Both the position numbers and the translations under genes were made by a program. 64,000 bases of DNA, from assembly GCA_001771065.1 (NCBI GenBank), contig MESQ01000038.1:1-64000 (forward strand). The letters are read 5' to 3'. This document shows, in pieces, positions 9,934 to 20,973 of this stretch. Origin of the DNA: Burkholderiales bacterium RIFOXYD12_FULL_59_19. Its GTDB lineage: Bacteria; Pseudomonadota; Gammaproteobacteria; Burkholderiales; Burkholderiaceae_C. Under the pieces are notes generated by a model that saw only the letters and a list, made by a program, of their open reading frames with translations, had not been told where the DNA came from and did not search any database. Position 1 is the first letter of the stretch. Each line of letters starts with the position of its first letter.

Positions 9934-10612
9934 GAATTTTTCTTTGCAACAAATACCTTTGAACCGACGCCACTGTATCGTGTTGGCAGGAATCCTGGCT
10001 GCCAGCGGGATTTACGGCCCGACAGGGGCTGCCACCGTCCCGACCGAACCCACCACACCCAGCCTGTTGGTGCTGGGCGACTCCCTGAGTGCGGAGTACG
10101 GCCTCCGGCGCGGCACTGGCTGGGTGGCGCTGCTGGAGCGCCAGTTGGAGGCAGAAAAAATGAAGGTGACTGTGGTCAACGCCAGCATCAGCGGCGACAC
10201 CACCTCGGGCGGCCGGGCCCGTCTGCCCGCCCTGCTGGCGCAACACCGGCCGACCTTGGTGGTGATTGAACTCGGGGGCAACGATGCGCTGCGCGGTTTG
10301 CCACTCGACATGAGCCGGGACAACCTGCTGGCCATGACGCGACTGGCACAGCAAAACGGGGCCAAAGTGGCGCTGCTGGGCATGCAGGTACCTCCCAACT
10401 ACGGGCGTGATTACGCCCAGCGCTTTGCCCGCATCTATGTCGACGTGGCCAAGGCCACGCGGTCGGCGCTGGTACCATTTTTCCTCAAGGGGATTGCCGA
10501 TGTCCCCGACAGCATGGCCTGGTTTCAGGCCGACCGGATCCACCCCAAGGAGGAAGCCCATCCACGCCTGCTGGCCAACGTCTGGCCAACACTTAAAAAA
10601 GGATTGCAATGA
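9932..10612 (+). CDS. tesA: Arylesterase / lysophospholipase L1-like SGNH hydrolase
   Basis: A 226-residue secreted esterase. I chose the ATG at 9932, well inside the longer track ORF, because it gives a signal peptide (MNFSLQQIPLNRRHC, then a hydrophobic stretch to GAATVP). The four SGNH blocks are present: GDSLS (nucleophile Ser), GGDTTSGG-like oxyanion region, GGNDALRG, and the C-terminal DRIHPKEEAH catalytic Asp-His. It hydrolyses acyl-thioesters or lysophospholipids in the periplasm. The start codon shares the bases CATG with the divergent ABC gene, and the stop overlaps selU by 4 bp, so tesA-selU is probably one transcript. Confidence 0.9.
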
Positions 10613-11661
10613 GCCTGACTCCTCTCAGCGCGGCAGAAGTCATGGCACGACTGACCGACTTTGACGCCATCATTGATGCCCGCAGCGAAGACGAATACCA
10701 GGCCGACCATCTGCCCGGCGCCTTCAACTGGCCCACCCTGAACAACGCCGAACGCATCGAGATTGGCACCCTGTACAAGCAGGTCAACCCCTTTGAAGCC
10801 AGAAAGCGGGGTGCGGCAAAAGCTGCGCGCAACATTGCAGCACACATTGAACGAGAGGTGATCGACAAACCCCGCGACTGGCAGCCGCTGGTTTACTGCT
10901 GGCGCGGTGGGCAACGCAGCGGCTCACTCGCGTTAATACTGAGCCAGATCGGTTTTCGGGTAACGCTGGTGGAAGGCGGCTACAAGGCTTTTCGGGCGGC
11001 GCTGGTGCAAGACATCGTGGCACGTGTCCCCCGCCTGTCGTTCCGCGTGGTTTGCGGCCCGACCGGCAGCGGCAAAACCCGCTTGCTGCAGGCACTAGCA
11101 AAGCAAGGAGCCCAGGTGCTGGACCTGGAGGCGCTGGCCAACCACCGCAGTTCGGTACTGGGTGCCATGCCGGGGCTGGCGCAACCAACCCAAAAACGTT
11201 TTGAAACGCTGGTCTGGGACCAACTGAGCCACTTTGATCCGGCGGTACCCGTCTTTGTTGAAAGCGAGAGCAAAAAAGTGGGTAATTTGTCGGTGCCCTC
11301 GGCCCTGATGGACGCCATGCGTCACAGCCCTTGCCTGAACCTGCAACTGTCTGATGAAGAGCGCGTGGCACTGTTGCTGGAAGACTACGACTACCTGACG
11401 CGCGACGTGGACTATTTTTGTGAACGGCTGGAAAAGCTCACCGAGCTCAAGGGTCACGAGGTGGTGGAACGCTGGCAAACCATGGCGCGGGAGGGCAACT
11501 TTACCAGCGTGGTGATGGAGTTGCTGACCGAGCATTACGACCCGGCATATACACAATCAATGCAGCGCAATTTTGTGCAGTTTGCGCAAGCGGGTCAGCT
11601 AACCCCGACGGACCGGTCAACTGATGCCATGCTCACTCAGGCAAGCCAGTTGCTGGCTTGA
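10609..11661 (+). CDS. selU: tRNA 2-selenouridine synthase
   Basis: A 350-residue enzyme (also called MnmH/YbbB) that exchanges sulfur for selenium, via a geranylated intermediate, at the wobble uridine of certain tRNAs. The N-terminal rhodanese domain ends in the active-site loop YCWRGGQRSGS with the catalytic cysteine at about residue 97. A C-terminal P-loop domain begins with GPTGSGKTRLLQAL. The start overlaps tesA by 4 bp. No selD or selenophosphate pathway gene lies in the window, so the selenium donor must come from elsewhere or the protein performs only the geranylation step (inference). Confidence 0.92.
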   Translation: MSLTPLSAAEVMARLTDFDAIIDARSEDEYQADHLPGAFNWPTLNNAERIEIGTLYKQVNPFEARKRGAAKAARNIAAHIEREVIDKPRDWQPLVYCWRGGQRSGSLALILSQIGFRVTLVEGGYKAFRAALVQDIVARVPRLSFRVVCGPTGSGKTRLLQALAKQGAQVLDLEALANHRSSVLGAMPGLAQPTQKRFETLVWDQLSHFDPAVPVFVESESKKVGNLSVPSALMDAMRHSPCLNLQLSDEERVALLLEDYDYLTRDVDYFCERLEKLTELKGHEVVERWQTMAREGNFTSVVMELLTEHYDPAYTQSMQRNFVQFAQAGQLTPTDRSTDAMLTQASQLLA

Positions 11662-11688
11662 GGACAAAACCAGGGATGGTCAGGAAAA

Positions 11689-11856
11689 TCAGGTGGCAGG
11701 CGTGTCCTGGCTTGCCTGCTCGGGCGCGTCGTCTTGGCCCTCGGGACCACCCTCGCCCGCTTTACGCTGGGCTTTCTCTTTGAGTTTTTCTTCTTTTTTC
11801 TTCTTTTTCGCCAGTTCTTTCTGACGCTTTTCGTAGCCGTAATTAGGTGTTGCCAA
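11689..11856 (-). CDS. Small lysine-rich conserved-type hypothetical protein (55 aa)
   Basis: Too short for the ORF track. A TTG start gives MATPNYGYEKRQKELAKKKK, followed by a second Lys/Glu block and an acidic/Ala tail ending in QDTPAT and TGA. The upstream sequence TTGAAAGAAC offers a weak ribosome-binding site. The composition suggests a highly charged single helix, possibly RNA- or ribosome-associated. I recall similar N-termini (NYxxEKRQKELAKKKK) among small Burkholderiales proteins but cannot confirm this. It is convergent with selU, 27 bp away, and lies 76 bp downstream of the metC stop. Function unknown. Confidence 0.6.
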   Translation of the reverse strand: MATPNYGYEKRQKELAKKKKKEEKLKEKAQRKAGEGGPEGQDDAPEQASQDTPAT

Positions 11857-11932
11857 GTTGTTCTTTCAAGTTAATGATGAGATTTTAGCCGCCCGGCAGG
11901 GGTGACCCGCGCGGCCGGGCGCAAGCCTGCCT

Positions 11933-13138
11933 TCAGGCGCATTGCTGCAAGGCTTGCTGCAGGTCGGCCTGCAAGTCTGCAGCAGACTCCAGCCCCATGG
12001 AAAACCGCACCAGAATTCCCTGCTGCAGATACACCGGCCAACTTGAACGCATGGTCTCCAGCTGGTACGGCACGACCAAGCTCATGGGACCGCCCCAGCT
12101 GTAGCCAATCTTGAACAACTGCAGCGCGTCGCAAAAAGCATCGACCCGAACCTGGTTGACATCAGGTTGGAAGATCACGCTGAACAAACCGGCGGCGGTG
12201 CCCAGGACGTCACCGCACAACGCCTGCCAATGGGCATGGCCGGGTGACAGCGGCAAGGCGGGATGCAAAACCTGGGCAAATTCAGCACGCTGCAGGCACC
12301 ACTGTGCCACCGTGCGTGTGGTTTCATCGTGCTGGCGATAGCGCAACGGCAGGCTGGGCAAGGCCCGCAACACCGCCTCGGCATCGTTGGCGCCCACACC
12401 CAGTCCCAGGCGCATGTGACACAGCTTGAGCTGCATGTGCAGGCGTTCGCTGGTCGTGATGACGCTGCCCATCAGCACATCGCCGCCGCCGCTGGGGTAT
12501 TTGGTCAAGGCGTGGATAGAGATGTCCACTGCCAACGCCGGCAGATGGCCCGGTTTCAGGTCAAACGGCTTGAAGGCCAAACCCGCACCCCAGGTGTTGT
12601 CCAAGGCACAAAGCACCCCTGCTGCCCGGCACAGGCGAACCTGCTCACACAGGTCAGGGAATTCCAGCGTGACCGAGCCTGCGGCCTCAAGCCAGACCAG
12701 CCTGGTTTGCGGCGACAGTTTGGCCGCCAGATCGGCGGGATTCATGGGGTCAAAGTAACGGTGCGTGATACCCCAATGGCGCAATTCACCCTCAACCAGG
12801 GCTTTGGACGGGCCGTAAGCGTTGTCAGGAATCAGCACCTCGTCACCGATCTTGAGCAAGGCCAGGCACACGGTGGCAATGGCCGCCAGACCACTGGGCA
12901 CCAGCAGGCACTGGGCGCCGCCTTCGAGCGTGCAAAGCCGCTCTTCAAGGGTGTAGGTGGTGGGGGTGCCGTGCAAGCCGTAGGTGTAGGCGGACTTGTC
13001 TTTCCAGTCAAACTGGCGCATGGCGGCCACATTGGGGAAAAATACCGTCGAAGCCTTGAATACGCCAGGCTGCGGCGCAGCAAAACCTGACGGCGGCTGG
13101 TAGGGGTGGTGGATCAGGGTGGTGGTAAGTTCAGCCAT
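11933..13138 (-). CDS. metC: Cystathionine beta-lyase (PLP-dependent)
   Basis: A 401-residue fold-type I PLP enzyme of the Cys/Met metabolism family. Seen are the N-terminal PQPGVFKASTVFFP, the YGLHGTPTTYTLEERLCTLE block, the PLP-phosphate loop VPSGLAAIA, the cofactor aspartate region ALDNTWGAGL and the Schiff-base lysine in ALTKYPSGGGDVLMG. The C-terminal GYSWGGPMSLVVP and RFSMGLES fit cystathionine beta-lyase, which cleaves cystathionine to homocysteine, pyruvate and ammonia in methionine synthesis. Gamma-synthase or other members are less likely. The phosphoribosyltransferase gene lies 18 bp upstream on the same strand. Confidence 0.88.
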   Translation of the reverse strand: MAELTTTLIHHPYQPPSGFAAPQPGVFKASTVFFPNVAAMRQFDWKDKSAYTYGLHGTPTTYTLEERLCTLEGGAQCLLVPSGLAAIATVCLALLKIGDEVLIPDNAYGPSKALVEGELRHWGITHRYFDPMNPADLAAKLSPQTRLVWLEAAGSVTLEFPDLCEQVRLCRAAGVLCALDNTWGAGLAFKPFDLKPGHLPALAVDISIHALTKYPSGGGDVLMGSVITTSERLHMQLKLCHMRLGLGVGANDAEAVLRALPSLPLRYRQHDETTRTVAQWCLQRAEFAQVLHPALPLSPGHAHWQALCGDVLGTAAGLFSVIFQPDVNQVRVDAFCDALQLFKIGYSWGGPMSLVVPYQLETMRSSWPVYLQQGILVRFSMGLESAADLQADLQQALQQCA

Positions 13139-13156
13139 GGCAAGAACCGGTGTCGG

Positions 13157-13681
13157 TCAAACGCTCCACTTTTTGATCAGTTGCTCCGGACGCATACTGT
13201 CGTAACCCTCAAAGGGCTGGTGAATCCAGGGGTTGGTCGGCAAAAACTCGACCGAATAATCGGGCGTGAACCTGGACAGCGACTTGGTCCAGATCACGGC
13301 GCTTCGCAGTTCAGTGATCGGCTTGTAATTGTTTTTTAGCTGATTGATCACGGCATGCAGGGTAAGCCCTGAATCTGCCAGATCATCCACCAACAAGACC
13401 TTGCCGGCAATTTCGCCCTTGGGTGTGGTGATGTAGTGGGCAATGTCGAGGTTACCCTGCTGCGTACCCGACTCGGCGCGGTAGGAGCTGGTCGACATGA
13501 TGGCCAGCGGTTTGTCAAAGACCCGCGACAAGATGTCGCCGGGGCGCATGCCACCACGTGCCAGACACAAGATGGTGTCAAATTCCCAGCCCGACTGGAA
13601 AATTTTGATGGCCAGTTTTTCGATCAAACCATGGTATTCGTCGTAGCTCACATACAGGTGCTTGCCGTCTTCAGTCAACAT
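13157..13681 (-). CDS. Purine phosphoribosyltransferase (xanthine/hypoxanthine type)
   Basis: A 174-residue type I phosphoribosyltransferase. The PRPP-binding loop is KVLLVDDLADSGLTL, preceded by CLARGGMRPGD and MSTSSYRAESGTQQG, and followed by SAVIWTKSLSRFTPDYS. It should salvage a 6-oxopurine base with PRPP to the nucleotide. It follows purA by 59 bp on the same strand, which fits a purine-nucleotide transcription unit. It is shorter than typical HPRT and near XGPRT length; substrate preference (xanthine, guanine or hypoxanthine) cannot be decided from the sequence. Confidence 0.85.
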   Translation of the reverse strand: MLTEDGKHLYVSYDEYHGLIEKLAIKIFQSGWEFDTILCLARGGMRPGDILSRVFDKPLAIMSTSSYRAESGTQQGNLDIAHYITTPKGEIAGKVLLVDDLADSGLTLHAVINQLKNNYKPITELRSAVIWTKSLSRFTPDYSVEFLPTNPWIHQPFEGYDSMRPEQLIKKWSV

Positions 13682-13740
13682 AAATGCCCCTTAAATAATT
13701 ATTGCCAACGCGGATCGGATGTTAATCGGAAGCTGTCGGC

Positions 13741-16288
<2,548 letters not shown>

Positions 16289-16345
16289 GTGATTTTGAGA
16301 GGCTGTTAAATACGCGATTTTACCGGGCAAAAGTTCGCTATTCCG

Positions 16346-16534
16346 TTACGTCAGCCACCAAATCAGCGCTACCCCTAGCAACAAGCTGCACAAGCCAAAA
16401 AATCGCAACTGACCGTCGCTGAGCTTGAGAATCTGGACAAAGGTCTGGCGCCAAGTACCCGGCAACATAAAGGGCATAAAGCCCTCGATCACCAGCACCA
16501 GCGCCATCGCCAACCAAAAAGTGGTGCTGTCCAA
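16346..16534 (-). CDS. DUF2065 small membrane protein
   Basis: A 62-residue protein with two hydrophobic helices (WLAMALVLVIEGFMPFM and LFGLCSLLLGVALIWWL-like) separated by a short polar loop with PGTWRQTF. This matches the YjeT/DUF2065 family, which is regularly encoded just after hflC. It starts 14 bp after the hflC stop. Function is not established; by position it may accompany the HflKC-FtsH membrane complex. Confidence 0.85.
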   Translation of the reverse strand: MDSTTFWLAMALVLVIEGFMPFMLPGTWRQTFVQILKLSDGQLRFFGLCSLLLGVALIWWLT

Positions 16535-16548
16535 ACCAGCCCCCGGCT

Positions 16549-17445
16549 TTATTTCGTGGGGCTTGTCGTCAGACCACCACGCATGGCCCTGAAAAACTCG
16601 GAACTGGAGGGGTCAAGCACCATGACGTCGTTTTTGTTGGAAAACGAGGCCTTGTAGGCATCCAGACTGCGGTAGAACTGGGCAAACTGGGGGTCACGGC
16701 CAAACGCCTCGGCATACAGCCGTGCCGCCTCGGCATCGCCCTCACCCTTGATTTTCTGCGCATCACGGTAGGCGTTGGAGACGGCTACTTCACGTTGGCG
16801 GTCGGCATCGGCACGAATTTTTTCGCCTTCGGCAAAACCGGTGGAGCGCAGCTCGTTGGCGACGCGTTTGCGTTCGGCTTCCATACGGCGGTACACCGAT
16901 TCGGTGATGGCATCCACATAGTCAACCCGGGTAATACGCACGTCGATCACGTCCACACCCCAGGGTTTAGCACCACGCACCTGGCTCAAGACCTCGGCCT
17001 TGACGTCCTGCATCACTTCTTCACGCTTGGCAGACAGCAGTTCCTTGACCGTGCGCTTGTTGACTTCTTCCTGAAATGCATTACGCACCACCCGGTTGAG
17101 CTGACTGGCGCCAGCCGCTTCGGTGGTACCGACGTTGCGGATGTACTCGGTGGGCTCGGAAATGCGCCAGCGCACATACCAGTCGATCACCACCCGCTGT
17201 TTCTCGGCCGTCAGTACCGGCTCGTTGTCGGTGCTGTCGAGCGTCAGCAGGCGTTTGTCAATGTACGAAACATTTTGAAACGGAGGCGGCAACTTGAAGT
17301 TCAAACCCGGTTCGGTGATCACTTCCTTGATCTGCCCCAGGGCCAATACCACGCCAAACTGGCGCTGATCCACCACAAAGAGCATCGAGCTAAGAATAGC
17401 CAGCGCAAAAAGGACGCTTGAAAAAATAAATCCTACGCGGTTCAT
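16549..17445 (-). CDS. hflC: HflC, SPFH-domain regulator of FtsH
   Basis: A 298-residue inner-membrane protein with one N-terminal membrane helix (about residues 5-25, FIFSSVLFALAILSSMLFVV) followed by VDQRQFGVVLALGQI and an SPFH/stomatin-type domain. A long charged helix then runs RRMEAERKRVANELRSTGFAEGEKIRADADRQREV. With HflK it forms the periplasm-exposed cage around the FtsH protease and restrains its membrane-protein degradation. It lies 9 bp after hflK. Confidence 0.95.
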   Translation of the reverse strand: MNRVGFIFSSVLFALAILSSMLFVVDQRQFGVVLALGQIKEVITEPGLNFKLPPPFQNVSYIDKRLLTLDSTDNEPVLTAEKQRVVIDWYVRWRISEPTEYIRNVGTTEAAGASQLNRVVRNAFQEEVNKRTVKELLSAKREEVMQDVKAEVLSQVRGAKPWGVDVIDVRITRVDYVDAITESVYRRMEAERKRVANELRSTGFAEGEKIRADADRQREVAVSNAYRDAQKIKGEGDAEAARLYAEAFGRDPQFAQFYRSLDAYKASFSNKNDVMVLDPSSSEFFRAMRGGLTTSPTK

Positions 17446-17454
17446 GCCGGGCTC

Positions 17455-18858
17455 CTATCGGGTTTCACGGGTACGGTCACGCGCCGCGTCACGGGCACGT
17501 GCGTCCGTTATGGCGGCGGCATTGGCCGGACTGAGCGTTGACGGTACAGTCACTGCGGCGGTGTCCTGCGCCACCTGACCGGTCATCTGGATGAGTTTGT
17601 CCAGCGGCAGATACAGCAGGTTCGACCCTTGTTTGGAGTCGACCATGATTTTGGTCACGTTGCTGTAAATTTGCTGCATGGCATCGATGTACATGCGGTC
17701 ACGCGTGACCTGGGGCGCCTTCTGGTACTCGGCGAGCACCGACTTGAAACGCTGTGAATCACCCTGGGCCTGCGCCACAATGCGTGACTTGTAAGCGTCT
17801 GCCTCTTCCTTCAGGCGTGAAGCGGCACCGACAGCACGGGGAATCACGTCATTGGCATAGGCCTGGGCTTCGTTCTTGGCACGCTCGCGCTCCTGACCAG
17901 CCTTGAGCACATCGTCAAACGCGGCTTGCACTTGTTCTGGCGGGCGCACACCGCCTTGTTGCAGGTTAATGCCCACCACTTCGATACCCACTTTATAGCG
18001 GTCCAGAATGGTTTGCATCATGGCCCGCACGCGCGGCGCGATCTGGTCGCGTTCTTCAGACAATGCACTGTCCATCTTCATCTTCCCGACCACTTCGCGC
18101 ACCGCCGTTTCAGCGGCCTGCACCACGGCGTCGGCCGGGTTTTTGCTTTCAAACAAGAAGGCACGCGCATCATTGAGTCGGTATTGCACGGCAAACTTGA
18201 TCTCGACAATATTTTCGTCCTCGGTCAGCATGGCTGACTCGCGCAGCCCGGTGGCCTTGATGACCACGTCGCGTCCGACATCGACCGAGCGGATCTGGGT
18301 CACAAAAATGAGCTCATGACGCTGGATCGGGTACGGCAGGCGCCAGTTGAAACCAGCCCCCACGGTGGAGTGGTACTTACCAAATTGGGTGATGACGGCT
18401 TGCTGGCCCTCTTGCACAATGAAGAAGCCGGTGCCCAACCAGATCAGCAAAGCAACCACGGCCACCAGACCCACACCCAGGCCCGCGCTCTTCATGTCAG
18501 GCTGAAAACCACCGCCACCGCCCGAACCACCACCACGAATCGGGGTCGCGCCGCGGTTACCGCCTTTGCCAGGACCAAATAAGCCGCCCAGTTTGCGGTT
18601 GAAGTCACGCCACAGTTCATCCAGATCCGGCGGCCCCTGATTGGCGCCGCGCCGAGGGCCACGTTCCGGCGTATTGGGTGGCGGCACGCCCTGCGGGCCG
18701 GGTTCAGGCGGAGGTTCTGAACCCTGTGGCTCGGGCGGGTTGGGTTTGTCGTCCGAACGTCCCCAGCGTGGATCGTTCAGGTTGAACATGCCCCGAAGTC
18801 GGGAAGGCCAGAAAGCCAGGCTAAAAGTCGGTCGTTGAAGTTTCATCGGATCACTCAT
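17455..18858 (-). CDS. hflK: HflK, SPFH-domain regulator of FtsH
   Basis: A 467-residue partner of HflC. An N-terminal Pro/Gly-rich cytoplasmic segment (PPEPGPQGVPPPNTP, GGGSGGGGG) precedes a membrane helix (GLGVGLVAVVALLIWLGTGFFIV) and the SPFH domain beginning with QEGQQAVITQFGKY. A coiled-coil region follows (RERAKNEAQAYANDVIPRAV), then a Thr/Ala-rich tail. The start lies 2 bp after hflX; an internal ATG at 18789 (MFNLNDPRWGR) is a credible alternative because the family often begins there. Confidence 0.93.
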   Translation of the reverse strand: MSDPMKLQRPTFSLAFWPSRLRGMFNLNDPRWGRSDDKPNPPEPQGSEPPPEPGPQGVPPPNTPERGPRRGANQGPPDLDELWRDFNRKLGGLFGPGKGGNRGATPIRGGGSGGGGGFQPDMKSAGLGVGLVAVVALLIWLGTGFFIVQEGQQAVITQFGKYHSTVGAGFNWRLPYPIQRHELIFVTQIRSVDVGRDVVIKATGLRESAMLTEDENIVEIKFAVQYRLNDARAFLFESKNPADAVVQAAETAVREVVGKMKMDSALSEERDQIAPRVRAMMQTILDRYKVGIEVVGINLQQGGVRPPEQVQAAFDDVLKAGQERERAKNEAQAYANDVIPRAVGAASRLKEEADAYKSRIVAQAQGDSQRFKSVLAEYQKAPQVTRDRMYIDAMQQIYSNVTKIMVDSKQGSNLLYLPLDKLIQMTGQVAQDTAAVTVPSTLSPANAAAITDARARDAARDRTRETR

Positions 18859-18860
18859 AT

Positions 18861-20063
18861 TTATTTTGCCGCTATTGTGCCGAAATCGGGGTCATCCTCA
18901 TGGCTTGCATGGAAATCTGCCGGCAACACCGGCGCCGCAGCTGGCGCCTGAATGGTCTTGACCAGCATTTGACGCAGCGCTGGCACGCCGTCACCGGTCT
19001 GGGCGCTCAAAAAGATGCGCGGTGTAGGCAGCCCCGCCAGATCATAGGTATCTTGCACCACGTGGGGCCGCAACGTCGGCTCGACCTGGTCGAGCTTGTT
19101 GAACACCAGGATCTGCGGAATGTCACCCGCGCCAATTTCAGACAGCACGCGCTGCACTTCGACCATTTGCTCCAAGTGGTTGGGGCTGGAAAAATCGACC
19201 ACATGCAACAGCAGATCCGCATCCACGGCCTCCTGCAGGGTCGCCTGAAAGGCATCCACCAGCCCGTGCGGCAGATCGCGAATAAAACCCACGGTGTCCG
19301 ACAAAGAGATCACCCGCCTGAGCTCACCCAGGTACAACTGCCGGGTGGTGGTGTCGAGCGTGGCGAACAATTGGTCGGCGGCATAAACACGCGCCTTGAC
19401 CAGTGCGTTAAACAGCGTGGACTTGCCGGCGTTGGTATAACCCACCAGCGAAATGTTGAAAGCATCTCGCCGCTCACGCTGGCGACGCTGCGTTTGCCGC
19501 TGCCGCTTGACCTTGACGAGGCGTTCCTTGATGCGCTTGATGCTGTCGGCAATCATGCGCCGATCAAGCTCAATCTGGGATTCACCAGGCCCGCCCCGCA
19601 TGCCGATGCCGCCGCTTTGGCGTTCCAGGTGCGACCAGCGGCGTACCAGGCGCGTGCTTAAATACTGCAGCCTAGCCAGTTCGACTTGCAACTTGCCTTC
19701 ATGGCTACGCGCCCGTTGGGCAAAAATTTGCAAGATCAGCAGCGTGCGGTCATTGACAGGGAGTTCGAGGTGGCGCTCAAGATTGCGTTGCTGCGCCGGA
19801 CTCAGGCTTTGGTCAAACAACACCTCTTGCACACCCAGTTGAGTGGCAAGTTGCTTGATTTCATCGGCCTTGCCGCTGCCAATAAAAAGCGCCGCATCGG
19901 GGGCTTTGCGCTTGCAGGTCACACGCGCGACCGGCGTCAGACCAGCCGTCTGAGCGAGCAGACCAAGCTCTTCGAGTTCGGAGTCAAAAAAGGGGAGACC
20001 AAAATCAACCCCCACCAGCAAGGCGGGGGTGATGGGACGCTCAGGCTGCTGCAGGTTGTTCAC
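18861..20063 (-). CDS. hflX: Ribosome-splitting GTPase HflX
   Basis: GTPase that rescues stalled or heat-damaged ribosomes by splitting them. The N-terminal HflX domain contains [18 protein letters not shown] and the linker [13 protein letters not shown]. The G domain has [14 protein letters not shown] (G1), DTTTRQL (G2), [13 protein letters not shown] (G3) and VFNKLDQ (G4). I prefer the GTG at 20063 (reads [10 protein letters not shown]), which overlaps hfq by 23 bp and sits behind GCTGAGG; the track's upstream ATG would overlap hfq by 62 bp. Either way it is translationally coupled to hfq. Confidence 0.93.
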   Translation of the reverse strand: MNNLQQPERPITPALLVGVDFGLPFFDSELEELGLLAQTAGLTPVARVTCKRKAPDAALFIGSGKADEIKQLATQLGVQEVLFDQSLSPAQQRNLERHLELPVNDRTLLILQIFAQRARSHEGKLQVELARLQYLSTRLVRRWSHLERQSGGIGMRGGPGESQIELDRRMIADSIKRIKERLVKVKRQRQTQRRQRERRDAFNISLVGYTNAGKSTLFNALVKARVYAADQLFATLDTTTRQLYLGELRRVISLSDTVGFIRDLPHGLVDAFQATLQEAVDADLLLHVVDFSSPNHLEQMVEVQRVLSEIGAGDIPQILVFNKLDQVEPTLRPHVVQDTYDLAGLPTPRIFLSAQTGDGVPALRQMLVKTIQAPAAAPVLPADFHASHEDDPDFGTIAAK

Positions 20064-20289
20064 CCTCAGCCACTGAGAAATTGACGGCCCGACCGGGCAC
20101 AATGGTCGAAATGGCGTGTTTGTAAACCATTTGTGTCACGGTGTTACGCAACAACACCACGTACTGATCAAACGACTCAATCTGACCTTGAAGCTTGATG
20201 CCATTCACCAAATAAATTGACACCGGAACATGCTCCCGACGCAAGGTGTTCAGAAATGGATCTTGCAAGAGTTGGCCTTTGTTATTCAC
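20041..20289 (-). CDS. hfq: RNA chaperone Hfq
   Basis: An 82-residue Sm-like hexamer-forming RNA chaperone that pairs small RNAs with mRNAs. Sm1 is [28 protein letters not shown] and Sm2 contains [10 protein letters not shown], with the distal-site QLLQDPFLN near the N-terminus. A GTG start is used, with GGAGA 7 bases upstream. The short C-terminal tail ([10 protein letters not shown]) is betaproteobacterial in style. First gene of the hfq-hflX-hflK-hflC-DUF2065-hisZ-purA series. Confidence 0.97.
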   Translation of the reverse strand: MNNKGQLLQDPFLNTLRREHVPVSIYLVNGIKLQGQIESFDQYVVLLRNTVTQMVYKHAISTIVPGRAVNFSVAEGEQPAAA

Positions 20290-20511
20290 GATATTCTCCG
20301 TGTTGTGAATTTTAAGAAGGGGCTACGATAACACAGTGCCATCGCGCATCCGGGTTGGGGGTGCGATTCAACCTAAATTCCGCAGTTGACCGCTTTGGAA
20401 TCTCAATCAGATCATGAAATGATTGAATTTTTTGGCTCCGATCAAGTTCACCCGTTGGGTGAGGGCGCGTCCAACTGTCGAATCTAGGCTCAAACTGAGT
20501 GTGGAGGGATT

Positions 20512-20611
20512 TTGTAGGACCGAATTTATTCGGGCCGGCGGCCATGGGCCACCCCAACGGGCGCCAACAAGACCAACTTGTTGGCCTGCCCGAATAAATT
20601 CGGCCCTACAA
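20512..20611. repeat. 100-bp inverted repeat with 24-nt arms
   Basis: The arms 20512-20535 and 20588-20611 are reverse complements with one mismatch. Each arm itself contains the small palindrome CCGAATTTATTCGG-like core. The 52-base interior includes GGCGGCCATGGGCC and a second small palindrome, CCAACTTGTTGG. No T run follows, so a simple terminator is unlikely. It resembles an intergenic palindromic (REP/BIME-like) unit. Confidence 0.75.
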
Positions 20612-20643
20612 GAGGCAAAGTTGGCCCCACTGTGCTGAATCCA

Positions 20644-20675
20644 CCCCGGATTGCGCTTCGCTTCATCCGGGCTAC
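20644..20675. repeat. REP-like palindrome
   Basis: The segment reads CCCCGGATTGCGCTTCG and then CTTCATCCGGGCTAC. Its ends CCGGAT/ATCCGG pair around GCGCTTCGC. The complementary motif GTAGCCCGGAT is a widespread type of short intergenic palindrome in Proteobacteria (from memory, not searched). It lies 7 bases from the left end of the 226-nt repeat. A matching CATCCGGGCTAC fragment lies near the other 226-nt copy, at about 44569-44580. Confidence 0.55.
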
Positions 20676-20682
20676 GGAATGC

Positions 20683-20908
20683 GATTCAAACGGCGTGCGA
20701 TCAAAAGACCTTGAGGCATGGTGATTGGGTCATGTGACCGGGCTTTGGAGCGACAGGTGCGCGCAGAAAGCGTGTGGCGTACTTATTGGCAGCATCGCGC
20801 GTGATTTCGCTCCAAAACCGCATGCGCATGACCCGGCCGCCGTGCCGTGCGTGTAAGGCGCCTGTTCACGCCTCGGAATCCGCCGCCGCCAACCCACCAC
20901 TTTGAATC
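20683..20908 (+). repeat. 226-nt structured repeat, copy A
   Basis: The unit begins with GATTCAAA and ends with TTTGAATC. A second copy of exactly the same length lies at 44331-44556 in the opposite orientation, with many substitutions but no indel. Internally it folds back on itself: GGCATGG (20715) with CCGTGCC (20840), GGGTCATGTG (20727) with CGCATGACCC (20825), and TTTGGAGCGA (20744) with TCGCTCCAAA (20807). The reading frame that is open in copy B contains a TGA here, and differences are not concentrated at third positions, so it is not a gene. It is either a structured RNA, a non-autonomous mobile element (MITE-like) or both. Confidence 0.8.
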
Positions 20909-20973
20909 GAACCCCCGTGCGGAAGGGGAGCGAATCCCGCAAGAACACCAGCAACACAAAAAAACAGGGCGGA

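Larger units (their letters stand above)
20290..20973. other. Long hfq-der intergenic region filled with repeats
   Basis: About 680 bp without a credible gene. From the hfq side it holds the hfq leader, a stretch with no feature I recognise (about 20330-20510), a long inverted repeat (20512-20611), a REP-like palindrome (20644-20675) and one copy of the 226-nt structured repeat (20683-20908). Stop codons interrupt every family-like reading. It looks like an accumulation site for repeats in an otherwise tightly packed minus-strand gene series. Confidence 0.8.
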
